A stretch of DNA of 64,000 nucleotides from Bin87 sp963668585 (GTDB lineage: Bacteria > Chloroflexota > Dehalococcoidia > Lucifugimonadales > UBA3495). Where the stretch lies: the NCBI GenBank assembly GCA_963668585.1, contig OY764869.1:3410001-3474000 (forward strand), given 5' to 3'. Each line of letters begins with the position of its first letter. Position 1 is the stretch's first letter. Position numbers and translations under genes: made by a program. The notes below the pieces were generated by a model. The model was not told where the DNA came from. It worked only from the letters and a program-made list of their open reading frames with translations, and did not search any database. Positions 26,397 to 35,062 of this stretch are shown here, piece after piece.

Positions 26397-28928
26397 TCAT
26401 TCGCACTTGTTCCAACCGCACGAATAGCAGGTAAGACACCCTTCCTGGTTGACTACGCCGCCATTGCATTCGGGGCATCTTTGGGCATAGGTCAACTCGG
26501 CGCTGCGGGGCGCCGAGTGTCCGTTGCCGTTTGTCCCTTCGTGCGCCGCTCCATCGGTCGCCGCGATGGCCGTCGCCGGCGGCAGGAATGCGCGCACGTC
26601 GGGACCGTCGCCACCATAACCGGGGAACCCGGACGACAACGTCAATTGCACCCCGGTCGGGACGTTGGACTCGCCGGCCGCCCTCTGCATTATGTTATCC
26701 AGCACGATGGCAACGGCATCCGGGCCCGAACGGACCAAAGTCCCATCATCCCACGCCGGGCAGCAGGTGATCCCACTCAGTTGACGCGTAACCTCCGAAG
26801 TGTCGATCCCCGCGCGAAGCGCCAGGGAAACCAGGCGCGACACCGCTTCCAGCAACGCCGCGTCGCATCCGCCGGCTTTGCCCATGGTGCCGAACACCTC
26901 GAACGGCAATCCTTCTTCGTCAACGTTCACGGTCACGTACATATTGCCGTGGCCGGTGCGAACCCGTTCGGTGATGCCCTGAATCTGACGGGGACGGTCC
27001 CGCGGCACCCGGGGCCCGGGCACCTCAATTTCCACCACCGACGATTGCGTGGTTGATTCGGACGCTTCACCGGTCGATCCGGTGCTGAGAACCTGGTCAG
27101 CTTTGCTGCCATCCCGATACACGGTGATGCCCTTGCAGCCCAGAGTATAGGCGGACTGATACGCCTCAGCCACGTCCGCTACCGTGGCGTCGTGGGAGAA
27201 ATTAATCGTCTTGGAAACCGCGTTATCCGTGTAGGACTGGAACGCGGCCTGCATCTTCACGTGCCACCTGGGGTCAATATCGTGGGAGATCCGGAATACT
27301 TCCTTCACCCAATCGGGCACGGCAAGGTCTTCCAGGGAACCTGCGACCGCAAGTTGCTCCATCAACTCTTCCGAGAAGAACCCCTCGTTCCGGGCGACTG
27401 CTTCAAAATAGTTGTTACCTTCCACCAGCCGCGTGTTGTCCATGACGTTGCGAACATAGGAAAGCGCGAACAGTGGCTCAATACCGCTGGAGGCTCCGGC
27501 AATGATGCTGATGGTGCCCGTGGGAGCGATGGTCACCGGCGCCGAATTCCGCATGCGCCGGGGATTCTCTTCCGCGTTGTACACGCTTCCTTCCCAAGCC
27601 GGGAACGTGCCGCGCACCTGCGCCAGTTCCTCCGATGCGCGATAGGTTTCCTGTTGGATGAACTGCATAACGCGCTCGGCCATTTCCAGCGCGTCGCCGC
27701 TGTCATAGCGAATGCCCAACTGGATGAGCAGATCCGACCAACCCATCACGCCCAGGCCAATGCGCCGCGTCTTGCGGCTCATTTCGGCGATTTCCGGAAT
27801 TGGGTAGTCATTCATGTCGATGACACTATCCAGCATATGCACGGCGGCGGTGATGACCTCGGCCATGCGCTGCCAGTTGATCACCACATCGTTCCCATCG
27901 TAACGGACCATCCGGGCCAGGTTCAGCGAACCCAGGTTGCATGATTCGTAGGGCAGCAGCGGCTGCTCTCCGCAGGGATTGGTCGATTCAATATCTCCCA
28001 GTTGCGGGTTGGGGTTGTCGCGGTTGATCCTGTCCAGAAACACGATGCCGGGATCCCCGGTGCGCCAGGCCAATTCGGTCATCCGCCCAAACACCTCTGC
28101 GGCGTTGAGTTGGCCCGTGATTTGACCGGTTCGGGGGTTGACCAGGTCGTATGTCTGGTTGTTCTCCACCCGGCGCATGAAATCCTCGGTCACCGCCACC
28201 GAGATATTGAAGTTGCTCAGATGCAGTCCGTCTTCTTTGGACGTGATGAAAGACAGGATGTCAGGATGAGTGACGTGCAGGATCCCCATGTTGGCGCCAC
28301 GTCGCGTACCGCCCTGCTTCACAACGTCCGTGGCAGCGTCAAACGCGTTGATAAAGCTCACCGGCCCGGAGGCCACGCCGCCCGTGGAGCCGACTACGTC
28401 CCCCTCCGGCCGGAGCCTGGAAAAGGCGAACCCGGTGCCGCCGCCGCTCTTGTGGATGAGCGCGGTCTGCTTGACCTTCGAAAAAATGGAGTCCAGCGAG
28501 TCCTCAACGGGCAACACGAAGCAGGCGGACAACTGTTGCAACTCGCGCCCGGCATTCATCAGTGTTGGGGAGTTGGGCAAAAACTCCAACCGCCGCATCA
28601 CCTGGTAAAACGCCTCTTCGGTTGCCGCAATCTCGGCTTCCGTTCCCCCGTATTCCAGGTCCGACTGGGCGAGGTTATGCGCAACCCGTCTAAACATGCC
28701 GTCCGGGTCCTCAAGGATGTTCCCTTCGCGGTCTTTGGATAGATACCGCCGTCGCAACACCACCTGGGCGTTGTCGGTCAACTCGCCGGTCCTTTCGTTA
28801 TGGGACTCGGCGATGCCGGCAGCCACCATTGCATCCCGGATACGCCGCCTGATCGATACCGCAGACTCGCGGTCAGACTTGTTAATTGTGCTCGTTGCAC
28901 TGGCCTCCACAATTTCCTCCCTGCTCAT
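26397..28928 (-). CDS. nrdJ: Adenosylcobalamin-dependent ribonucleotide reductase (class II)
   Basis: 843 residues. Reduces ribonucleotides to deoxyribonucleotides with a cobalamin-generated thiyl radical, oxygen independent. Seen: Cys136 in QLSACFVLP, the catalytic Asn-Cys-Glu triad in NPCGEQ (317-322), Cys330 in ESCNLGSLNL, the phosphate-loop APTGTISIIAGASSGIEP, and a C-terminal zinc ribbon with CPEC and CYSC motifs. No N-terminal ATP-cone is obvious, so overall activity regulation may rest on NrdR. Two unknown genes lie between it and nrdR on the same strand. Confidence 0.95.
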   Translation of the reverse strand: MSREEIVEASATSTINKSDRESAVSIRRRIRDAMVAAGIAESHNERTGELTDNAQVVLRRRYLSKDREGNILEDPDGMFRRVAHNLAQSDLEYGGTEAEIAATEEAFYQVMRRLEFLPNSPTLMNAGRELQQLSACFVLPVEDSLDSIFSKVKQTALIHKSGGGTGFAFSRLRPEGDVVGSTGGVASGPVSFINAFDAATDVVKQGGTRRGANMGILHVTHPDILSFITSKEDGLHLSNFNISVAVTEDFMRRVENNQTYDLVNPRTGQITGQLNAAEVFGRMTELAWRTGDPGIVFLDRINRDNPNPQLGDIESTNPCGEQPLLPYESCNLGSLNLARMVRYDGNDVVINWQRMAEVITAAVHMLDSVIDMNDYPIPEIAEMSRKTRRIGLGVMGWSDLLIQLGIRYDSGDALEMAERVMQFIQQETYRASEELAQVRGTFPAWEGSVYNAEENPRRMRNSAPVTIAPTGTISIIAGASSGIEPLFALSYVRNVMDNTRLVEGNNYFEAVARNEGFFSEELMEQLAVAGSLEDLAVPDWVKEVFRISHDIDPRWHVKMQAAFQSYTDNAVSKTINFSHDATVADVAEAYQSAYTLGCKGITVYRDGSKADQVLSTGSTGEASESTTQSSVVEIEVPGPRVPRDRPRQIQGITERVRTGHGNMYVTVNVDEEGLPFEVFGTMGKAGGCDAALLEAVSRLVSLALRAGIDTSEVTRQLSGITCCPAWDDGTLVRSGPDAVAIVLDNIMQRAAGESNVPTGVQLTLSSGFPGYGGDGPDVRAFLPPATAIAATDGAAHEGTNGNGHSAPRSAELTYAQRCPECNGGVVNQEGCLTCYSCGWNKCE

Positions 28929-29067
28929 CCGTAATTGGACGTAACTGTTGATCCATATTTTCGTGCATCGGCGGGTCCAAATTGTTGGCGCCCGCCGGGG
29001 GCAATTCGGTTGGTTCGCTCGCTTGAATCCACTTGGTTTTTGCTCAACAAAACCATGCCGTCAAGCG

Positions 29068-29511
29068 TCAGGCGCGGGCCTGATCCAATTGATTCAATGC
29101 TTTCAGACGGGAAGACAACTCCAGGTCGAACCTTAATCCTTTGTAGAAGTAAAACACCGGTACCTCACGCACCGGCCTCCAGTCAAACCCGGTAAGCGTC
29201 GCAGCCAAGTCCTGCGCCTTGCGGAGAACCCCCGAATCACGGGAGCCCTGCCTGGTCACCATGCGCACCACCCCGGTGGTCATTGCGATGCCCAGTCCGC
29301 TGAGCGTGTCGGCAACCAGATCGGCAAAATCCTTCAGCGCGCCATCGGCAAAGGGGTGAGCCGAAATCAAGCGCATCACCAGGCCATTCTTGGTGTTCTG
29401 GCAACTGGTAACTGGAAATGCCGCCTGGAGTTGCTGCGCAATCTGTCGCTCATACCCTGCGGGGCATGGAGCGCAATTGATTTCAACGCTGTATTGAACG
29501 ATCGCTTGCAT
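29068..29511 (-). CDS. Hypothetical protein in nrd cluster
   Basis: 147 residues from ATG 29511, preceded by CGGAG at 9 bases (an upstream in-frame start at 29568 is weaker). Not recognised. It has an early CAPC motif (residues about 13-16), a second Cys near 36, alternating strands and helices, and no membrane segment. It lies 139 bases upstream of nrdJ and downstream of nrdR. A redox or accessory role in ribonucleotide reduction is conceivable from position and CxxC, but this is inference only. Confidence 0.65.
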   Translation of the reverse strand: MQAIVQYSVEINCAPCPAGYERQIAQQLQAAFPVTSCQNTKNGLVMRLISAHPFADGALKDFADLVADTLSGLGIAMTTGVVRMVTRQGSRDSGVLRKAQDLAATLTGFDWRPVREVPVFYFYKGLRFDLELSSRLKALNQLDQARA

Positions 29512-29657
29512 CAGTTCAAACTCCGGGGCCGTCGGCCCCAAGGGCGCGGGACGGATGATGGCGCCCATCCCCGCGCCGTGGTCAGTTTCAGTCGTTTTGG
29601 ATCCCCGAGATCGACGGGAGTGGCGTTCCGCGAATACGATCTCAGGATTAAGTCGTT

Positions 29658-29915
29658 TTACGCGATGAGGTCATCCCCTTCCCGTTGAATGGGCAATGCT
29701 GCCCAGCAACTCACCAGGCAAGCCCTGGACTCACGATCCATATCGTCCTGCAGTTCGGCGAAAGGGTTGGGAATCCACGAGTCGACGATGTCAGCATCGC
29801 TGCCTTCCCAGTCCGACGGGACCCACATCTTCCGCAACATTTCTTCCATGTCGTGGACACGATTATTGTGGGTCAAAAGCCTCGTAAAGGCGGAATATTG
29901 AACGCTGCTGCTCAT
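29658..29915 (-). CDS. Small acidic hypothetical protein in nrd cluster
   Basis: 85 residues from ATG 29915; GGGGAGG lies 14 bases upstream, a long spacing, and an in-frame ATG at 29966 is an alternative. Sequence is helical and acidic (HDMEEMLRKMWVPSDWEGSD) with two Cys near the C-terminus. Not recognised. Its position directly after nrdR, before the CxxC gene and nrdJ, suggests one transcript. Coding status is moderately supported. Confidence 0.5.
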   Translation of the reverse strand: MSSSVQYSAFTRLLTHNNRVHDMEEMLRKMWVPSDWEGSDADIVDSWIPNPFAELQDDMDRESRACLVSCWAALPIQREGDDLIA

Positions 29916-30103
29916 AATGGTGTTAAACACCTCCCCGAAAGGTAATGATTGGCGAGCAGTTAGCATGGTTGCCGGTATGGCATGGCTCGAATCGGCCGGC
30001 GTTGGTGGCGATGCCGGACCGCTCGAAATTCCAAAATTAGTAGAGTGCGATCTCATCAGAGAACAATCTCCATGCAGCAACGGTGGCTGATGCTGCGGAT
30101 CCG

Positions 30104-30649
30104 CTACGCTTTCGGACCGGTCTGCGGACCACTCCGTCGGGTAGCACGCCTTTGACGGGTACGCCGTGACGTGATCAGGGACAAACTCATCAAAGGTTCC
30201 GGGTGCCCTTCCCGGATGGTCCGGGCACGTTCTTCAAAGTCATTGGCATTCTGGAAGTCGTAGTACACCGACGCATACCTGATGTATGCGACTTCGTCCA
30301 ACGGCCTCAATCGTTCCAGCACCATGAGTCCCAGATCGGTGGACCTTACCAAACCGCTACCCAGGCGTTGAATCTCGGTTTCCACATCATCAACGAGTCG
30401 GTCAACATCCCGCCGGGGTATGGGTCGTCTGGTGCAGGCCATATTGACCCCGGCCAGCAATTTTTCCCGGTCAAATTCCTGTCGCCGGCCGTCCCTTTTT
30501 TCCACTAGCAGCGTGGGCAATCGCACCTGCTCATGTGTGGTGAAACGGCGTCCACACGATAGGCATTCTCGCCGTCGCCGAATGCCGCTTTCGGCATCCC
30601 TTGAATCGGTGACCTTGCTGTGGTTTTGTTCACAATAGGGGCATTTCAT
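30104..30649 (-). CDS. nrdR: Transcriptional repressor NrdR
   Basis: 181 residues. N-terminal zinc ribbon with CPYC (3-6) and CLSC (30-33) followed by an ATP-cone (about 49-140, VEKRDGRRQEFDREKL). NrdR senses dATP/ATP and represses ribonucleotide reductase genes by binding paired boxes. The C-terminal 30 residues are Arg/Ser/Thr rich and longer than usual. Two NrdR boxes lie directly upstream, so it is likely autoregulated and controls the downstream nrdJ. Confidence 0.95.
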   Translation of the reverse strand: MKCPYCEQNHSKVTDSRDAESGIRRRRECLSCGRRFTTHEQVRLPTLLVEKRDGRRQEFDREKLLAGVNMACTRRPIPRRDVDRLVDDVETEIQRLGSGLVRSTDLGLMVLERLRPLDEVAYIRYASVYYDFQNANDFEERARTIREGHPEPLMSLSLITSRRTRQRRATRRSGPQTGPKA

Positions 30650-30693
30650 AGAATCTGTGGCCTTTTGGTCGTTTTCTCAAACAATTTTTGTAA

Positions 30694-30740
30694 ACGGTAT
30701 ATATTGTGCTTGCGGTCACCATGACCACAATTTCTTGTAT
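30694..30740 (-). promoter_or_regulatory. Tandem NrdR boxes
   Basis: Two 16-base boxes at 30694-30709 and 30725-30740, starts 31 bases apart, i.e. three helical turns, the classic NrdR spacing. Compared with the known consensus acaCwAtATaTwGtgt, the first matches at about 13 and the second at about 12 positions. TATATA within the first box may double as the -10 of the nrdR promoter. Confidence 0.75.
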
Positions 30741-30889
30741 TCCGGATTATAGACCAACGCGCGCGAATGTTGTCAATTTACGCAGGGTGGCACTTTCCAC
30801 CAATTTATCGCAGATCCGCTGATTTGGCCGGGATACCCACGGCACGATCAGCTGTTGGGATTGCCTGGCGCCACGCCGGACCAGACAAC

Positions 30890-30922
30890 AAAAAAGCCCC
30901 GGCTCCAAAACGGACCCGGGGC
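30890..30922 (-). terminator. Intrinsic terminator after ftsZ
   Basis: On the minus strand GCCCCGG and CCGGGGC (with a 13-base loop) form a stem followed by T6. It lies about 25 bases past the ftsZ stop and ends the rsmH-ftsA-ftsZ transcript. Confidence 0.85.
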
Positions 30923-30945
30923 CAGCAGGTCGATCCTTTCGGAGT

Positions 30946-32088
30946 TTAGCGGTTGAATCTCCGACGGTTCTGCTGTTGTTGAAGGAACGTCGGCAACTCG
31001 AAGTCGCTCCTTGCCGGGATGTCCATATCCTCCAACAATCGATGGATGTCGTCTTCCGGTTCGGACGTGGGCGCAGGGAAATCGGCCGCCACCATCGTCA
31101 TCTTGACTTCGTCGTCCAGCCGGGCGTCTTTATTGGTGCCGAAGATGATGTTGGCGTTTGGATCCGCCAGATCCTCCACGACCCCGGCCGCCTCCTGCAC
31201 CTCCTGCAGCGACAGGTTGTTGCCGCCAGTCAGTACGAACAGGATCCGCCGGGCGCCTTCAAGCGACATATCGAGCAACGGACTTTCCGTGCATTGCCGG
31301 GCTGCGTCCTTGGCCCGCTCCGGGCCGCGGCCACGCCCTATGGAAAGCCACGCCTGCCCGGCTCCCGTCAATATGGTCTTCACATCGGCGAAGTCAACGT
31401 TGATTTCTCCGGGAACTGTGACCACCTCAGCAATCGCGCTGATTCCCTGGTGCAACACGGAATCCGCCAACTTCAAAGCATCTTCCCACGAATAGGAATC
31501 GCTTTGCTCCTCGTTCAACGCCAGCAGACGGTCGTTGGGGATCACGATCATGGTGTCCACCTGATCGCGGAGCCTGTCCAACCCTTCCTCGGCGTTGCGC
31601 CGTCGGGTCTGGGCTTCAAAGCCGAAGGGACGGCTGACGACCGCTATGGTGAGCGCCCCGGATTCCTTGGCGGTCTGAGCGACGATCGGCGCCGCCCCGG
31701 TGCCGGTTCCTCCGCCCATGCCCACGGCCACAAACACCATGTCAGCGCCGCGTACGGCCTGCTCGATTTCGGAGCGCGATTCCTCGGCCGCCTGACGACC
31801 CAGTTCCGGCTGGGCTCCGGCGCCCAACCCGCGAGTCAGATTGCGACCCAGGGCTATTCGGTAGTGGACATCACAGCGCGCCAAGTGTTGCGCATCCGTA
31901 TTGAGTGCGTAGTACTCTACAACCGGCAGTTTGTCCTTGTACATGCGGCTTACGGCGTTCGATCCGCCACCGCCGACACCCATCACCTTGATCAGCGGTA
32001 CGCCGCGTCCGATCTCAGGGATCATGCCGTCTCCCTCTTCGAAACCGCCGGCCGGTTCCCACGATGCGGAGTTATCGGGAAAAATCAT
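30946..32088 (-). CDS. ftsZ: Cell-division protein FtsZ
   Basis: 380 residues from ATG 32088, preceded by AGGAGG at 8 bases (the frame is open to 32418 without support). Tubulin-like GTPase forming the Z-ring: VGGGGSNAV near 38-46, signature GMGGGTGTGAAP at 123-134, T7-loop region VNVDFADVKTI. The C-terminal tail ELPTFLQQQQNRRRF matches the conserved FtsA-binding peptide. Linker is short. It follows ftsA. Confidence 0.96.
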   Translation of the reverse strand: MIFPDNSASWEPAGGFEEGDGMIPEIGRGVPLIKVMGVGGGGSNAVSRMYKDKLPVVEYYALNTDAQHLARCDVHYRIALGRNLTRGLGAGAQPELGRQAAEESRSEIEQAVRGADMVFVAVGMGGGTGTGAAPIVAQTAKESGALTIAVVSRPFGFEAQTRRRNAEEGLDRLRDQVDTMIVIPNDRLLALNEEQSDSYSWEDALKLADSVLHQGISAIAEVVTVPGEINVDFADVKTILTGAGQAWLSIGRGRGPERAKDAARQCTESPLLDMSLEGARRILFVLTGGNNLSLQEVQEAAGVVEDLADPNANIIFGTNKDARLDDEVKMTMVAADFPAPTSEPEDDIHRLLEDMDIPARSDFELPTFLQQQQNRRRFNR

Positions 32089-32224
32089 ATCTTGGTTCCT
32101 CCTGATGTGTGTGCCAAAGGGCACCACTGTTAGCTTCGTTATCCAGATTGGATGTCCAGGGCCACCTGCCGCATTGTGCTCAAAGCATCGCGACGGTATG
32201 ACCATGCTCGACAAATCTTGTTCA

Positions 32225-33499
32225 TCATTCAGGTTTCGGGGCTCCGGCGCCGGCCTTCGAAAATGGTCGGCGGAATAGCGAAGCCGGCGTCCAGCTTTTT
32301 TCACTGTCACCCTTGACGCGCCTCCGTTCCGGCATATGGCGATGCTTGACCGCCCATTGCAACGTGCCGAGGGCCGCGGCGAATTCTGGTTGTCGCAACG
32401 ACTCGGGCAGGCCTGCATACCAGAGGGGAGCGCCGATGCGCACGTGTGCCCTCAGTCCGCGAGAGGTCATTTCGGCGAACCCGGACATCCTCGCCGCTCC
32501 TCCCGTCAACACGATCCCTCCAGGGAGTTCGGACGCGGAATCGGCCTTGTACAGTTCTGCATGGATCAGCTTCAGCATCTGCAGGGATCGCAGGTACAGA
32601 GGTTCGCAAAGTTCCCGACGCCGCATCGCTCGCTTGGGATGCAGTTGGGTGGCGGGCAGCACCACCTCATCGGAATCGGTCAGATCATCCGGGAGTACAT
32701 GACCGTGCGCTATTTTCAGTTCCTCCGCCATCTGATACGGGACTCTCAGTGAGACGGCCAAATCTCGGGTCAACTGATTGCTGCCCATCGCGATAACTGA
32801 CGAATAGAACGGCGTTCCGTCGCGATACACCGCTATTTTGATCGTTCCCGCGCCCATATCCACCACCGCCACGCCCATCTCCTTCTCATGCGCCGTCAAC
32901 ACGCCTTCGCCGGAAGCCAGCGGATGCGCCACCAAGCCGTCAACCTGCACCTTGCAAGACTGGAGCGCTCGGATAGTATTCCCCAGCGGGGTCGACTTAC
33001 CGCGCACCACGTGAGCCTCCAGACGCAACTCATTGGTATCTAATCCGGTCGGGTTCCGAACGCCTTCCACGCCGTCCACCCGGTACCGCATGGGAATGAT
33101 GTGCAGGGTCTGCTCGCTCTTACTGTCAGTCTGCTGCTGCATGATTCCGGTGGCGCCACTGATCAGCGAGCGCAGATGCTGCTCCGTAACCGTCAACGGT
33201 TCTTCGCCGTGCGGCAGGGCCTCCGACGAATTGGCCCCTATGAGGTGCTCTCCGTTGACCACGGCGTAAACCCCACCCAACGGATTCCGACCCATGTACC
33301 GCAGGCATTCATCGAGACACGCCTGAACGCCCTCTCTGACTTCCGCAAAATCGTCGATGACTCCCTGTTGCACGCCAAGCGATGGCACCGCGCCCATGCC
33401 CAAAGGCTTCAGATCGCCTTCGGTCCCCAAACGGGCGACGACTGACACGATTTTGCTCGTCCCGATATCTATGACGGCGTAGATGGGTTCCCTTGCCAT
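32225..33499 (-). CDS. ftsA: Cell-division protein FtsA
   Basis: 424 residues. Actin-like ATPase that anchors FtsZ to the membrane: phosphate-1 motif VIDIGTSKIV at 9-18, phosphate-2 motif VVDMGAGTIKIAVY, adenosine motif GIVLTGGAARMSGF. The C-terminus is basic and Arg/Lys rich and may serve as membrane-targeting helix, though not strongly amphipathic. AAAGGA at 9 bases before ATG. Sits between rsmH and ftsZ. Confidence 0.92.
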   Translation of the reverse strand: MAREPIYAVIDIGTSKIVSVVARLGTEGDLKPLGMGAVPSLGVQQGVIDDFAEVREGVQACLDECLRYMGRNPLGGVYAVVNGEHLIGANSSEALPHGEEPLTVTEQHLRSLISGATGIMQQQTDSKSEQTLHIIPMRYRVDGVEGVRNPTGLDTNELRLEAHVVRGKSTPLGNTIRALQSCKVQVDGLVAHPLASGEGVLTAHEKEMGVAVVDMGAGTIKIAVYRDGTPFYSSVIAMGSNQLTRDLAVSLRVPYQMAEELKIAHGHVLPDDLTDSDEVVLPATQLHPKRAMRRRELCEPLYLRSLQMLKLIHAELYKADSASELPGGIVLTGGAARMSGFAEMTSRGLRAHVRIGAPLWYAGLPESLRQPEFAAALGTLQWAVKHRHMPERRRVKGDSEKSWTPASLFRRPFSKAGAGAPKPE

Positions 33500-33574
33500 G
33501 CGCGCGATCCTTTTATTGAGTTTCGTTTGCCGAGTTTCGTGTGCTTGGTGAAACGGCCCGTATGGACGATTCGC

Positions 33575-34540
33575 CTAAATGCGCTCTGCGACTCGCAGTC
33601 GGGCGCTCCGACTGCGAGGGTTGGTTGTCAATTCGTAGCCCGACGGACGCACCACGCGACGCCGAATTGACCGGAATTTCGGCTGCTGTTCACAAACGCA
33701 GATTGGAAAGTCTGGCGGACAAATGCAGGTGGCCATCTGCAGATCCATCCATGATTTGACCAAACGGTCTTCCAGACTGTGGTAGCTGATAACCACGAGC
33801 CTGCCGTGTGATTTCAGCAATTCGGCCGTGGCCGCCAATCCCTGCTCAAGTTGAGCTAACTCCTCGTTCACGGCGATTCGCAGCGCCTGGAATGTCCGGG
33901 TTGCCGGATGCCGGCCGCCACGGCGTCCGCCCACCGCTTGCGCAACAACCTCCGCCAATTGGCCGGTCGTGGAAATTGGCCGGTTGCGGACGATGGCTCT
34001 CGCTATAGAGCGACTCCTGCGCTCCTCGCCATACTGGAAAATCACGTCCGCCAGGTCGGCCTCGTTGGACCTGTTGACTATGTCAGCCGCCGTTTCACCG
34101 TCGAGGTCGTACCGCATGTCCAACGGTTCGTCGCGCTGGAAAGACAACCCATACCCGGCGTGGTCAACCTGACGCGAGGAGAATCCCAAGTCCAGCAGTA
34201 TTCCGTCGACTGTTGAAATGCCCAGGTCCGCGGTGATCGTCTGCATATCGGCATAGCTGCCGTGCGCCAACGCCGCCCGATCTCCGTATCCGGCGAGCCT
34301 TTGGCGAGCAACCGCCAGCGAACGGGGGTCTCGGTCTATGCCCAGCACCATTCCATCGGGTCCGGACGCTTTCAGTATCTCCTGAGCGTGGCCGCCTTCT
34401 CCCAGCGTCCCGTCCACGTACACCCCGCTCGTTGCCACCGCCAGGTATTCTATGGTTTCCGCCAGCAGAACCGGTTTGTGCGTCAACTGCACGCCAGATT
34501 CGGACGACTGTTCCATAAAATGCTCGTTCTGCTGCGACAT
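33575..34540 (-). CDS. rsmH: 16S rRNA m4C1402 methyltransferase RsmH (MraW)
   Basis: 321 residues from ATG 34540 with GGGAGA upstream. HKPVLLAETIEYL near the start, SAM-binding DGTLGEGGHAQEIL, DLGFSSRQVD and C-terminal SYHSLEDRLVK are all family hallmarks. Methylates cytidine 1402 of 16S rRNA with SAM. In most bacteria it begins the dcw cluster and is followed by ftsL, ftsI and mur genes; here it is followed directly by ftsA and ftsZ. Confidence 0.95.
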   Translation of the reverse strand: MSQQNEHFMEQSSESGVQLTHKPVLLAETIEYLAVATSGVYVDGTLGEGGHAQEILKASGPDGMVLGIDRDPRSLAVARQRLAGYGDRAALAHGSYADMQTITADLGISTVDGILLDLGFSSRQVDHAGYGLSFQRDEPLDMRYDLDGETAADIVNRSNEADLADVIFQYGEERRSRSIARAIVRNRPISTTGQLAEVVAQAVGGRRGGRHPATRTFQALRIAVNEELAQLEQGLAATAELLKSHGRLVVISYHSLEDRLVKSWMDLQMATCICPPDFPICVCEQQPKFRSIRRRVVRPSGYELTTNPRSRSARLRVAERI

Positions 34541-35062
34541 CGTTCTCCCAATCCATCCAGGACTGGGCATCGCCCATGTCGGAGCCAGTACAGTCGCCAT
34601 TTCAGTCAGACCTAATCACAACACTCGGATGGTCGAGGTCCGGGTCTCAACACACCGGGCCTCGGACGACTCGAAATGTACCAAACGTGTCGCCCGGCGT
34701 GCCCATTGTGAGCAATGCAAAATTTGCTGATTTTTTGAAAATATCACAAACGGCGACTCTCGCTATCCGTTCATACGGGTGGCGATGCGCGATGAGGCAG
34801 CATTCTGTCCCATGGGTTGCATTCCTCTCCCTCAGCGGAACCCAGTCGGCAACTGCCACCATCAAAACCGCGCCAAAACATCGGTGGCGTCGGCCGGAGA
34901 CCTGCCACGTATGATGCTCGGAGTGGCACGGCGCGTGGGCACACTGCCTTTCACCGCCCTATCCGTTGTGCTATACTCCGACGCATACCGGGTAGGCCGG
35001 CGGCGACCGCCCTGCCCGTCGCTTTTTGCAAATCAATCGGACGACAGAGGAGTGTGCCCGCG
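34541..35062 (+). promoter_or_regulatory. Divergent control region with tig promoter and leader hairpin
   Basis: 522 bases between rsmH (minus) and tig (plus). An extended -10 (TGCTATACT, hexamer 34972-34977) reads toward tig; the -35 (TTTCAC, 17 bases upstream) is poor. In the leader, GGGTAG (34990-34995) with CTGCCC (35012-35017) enclosing the inner hairpin GGCGG-CGA-CCGCC, then GTCGCTTTTTG, looks like a terminator and may attenuate the tig-clp transcript. Nothing else identified. Confidence 0.45.
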
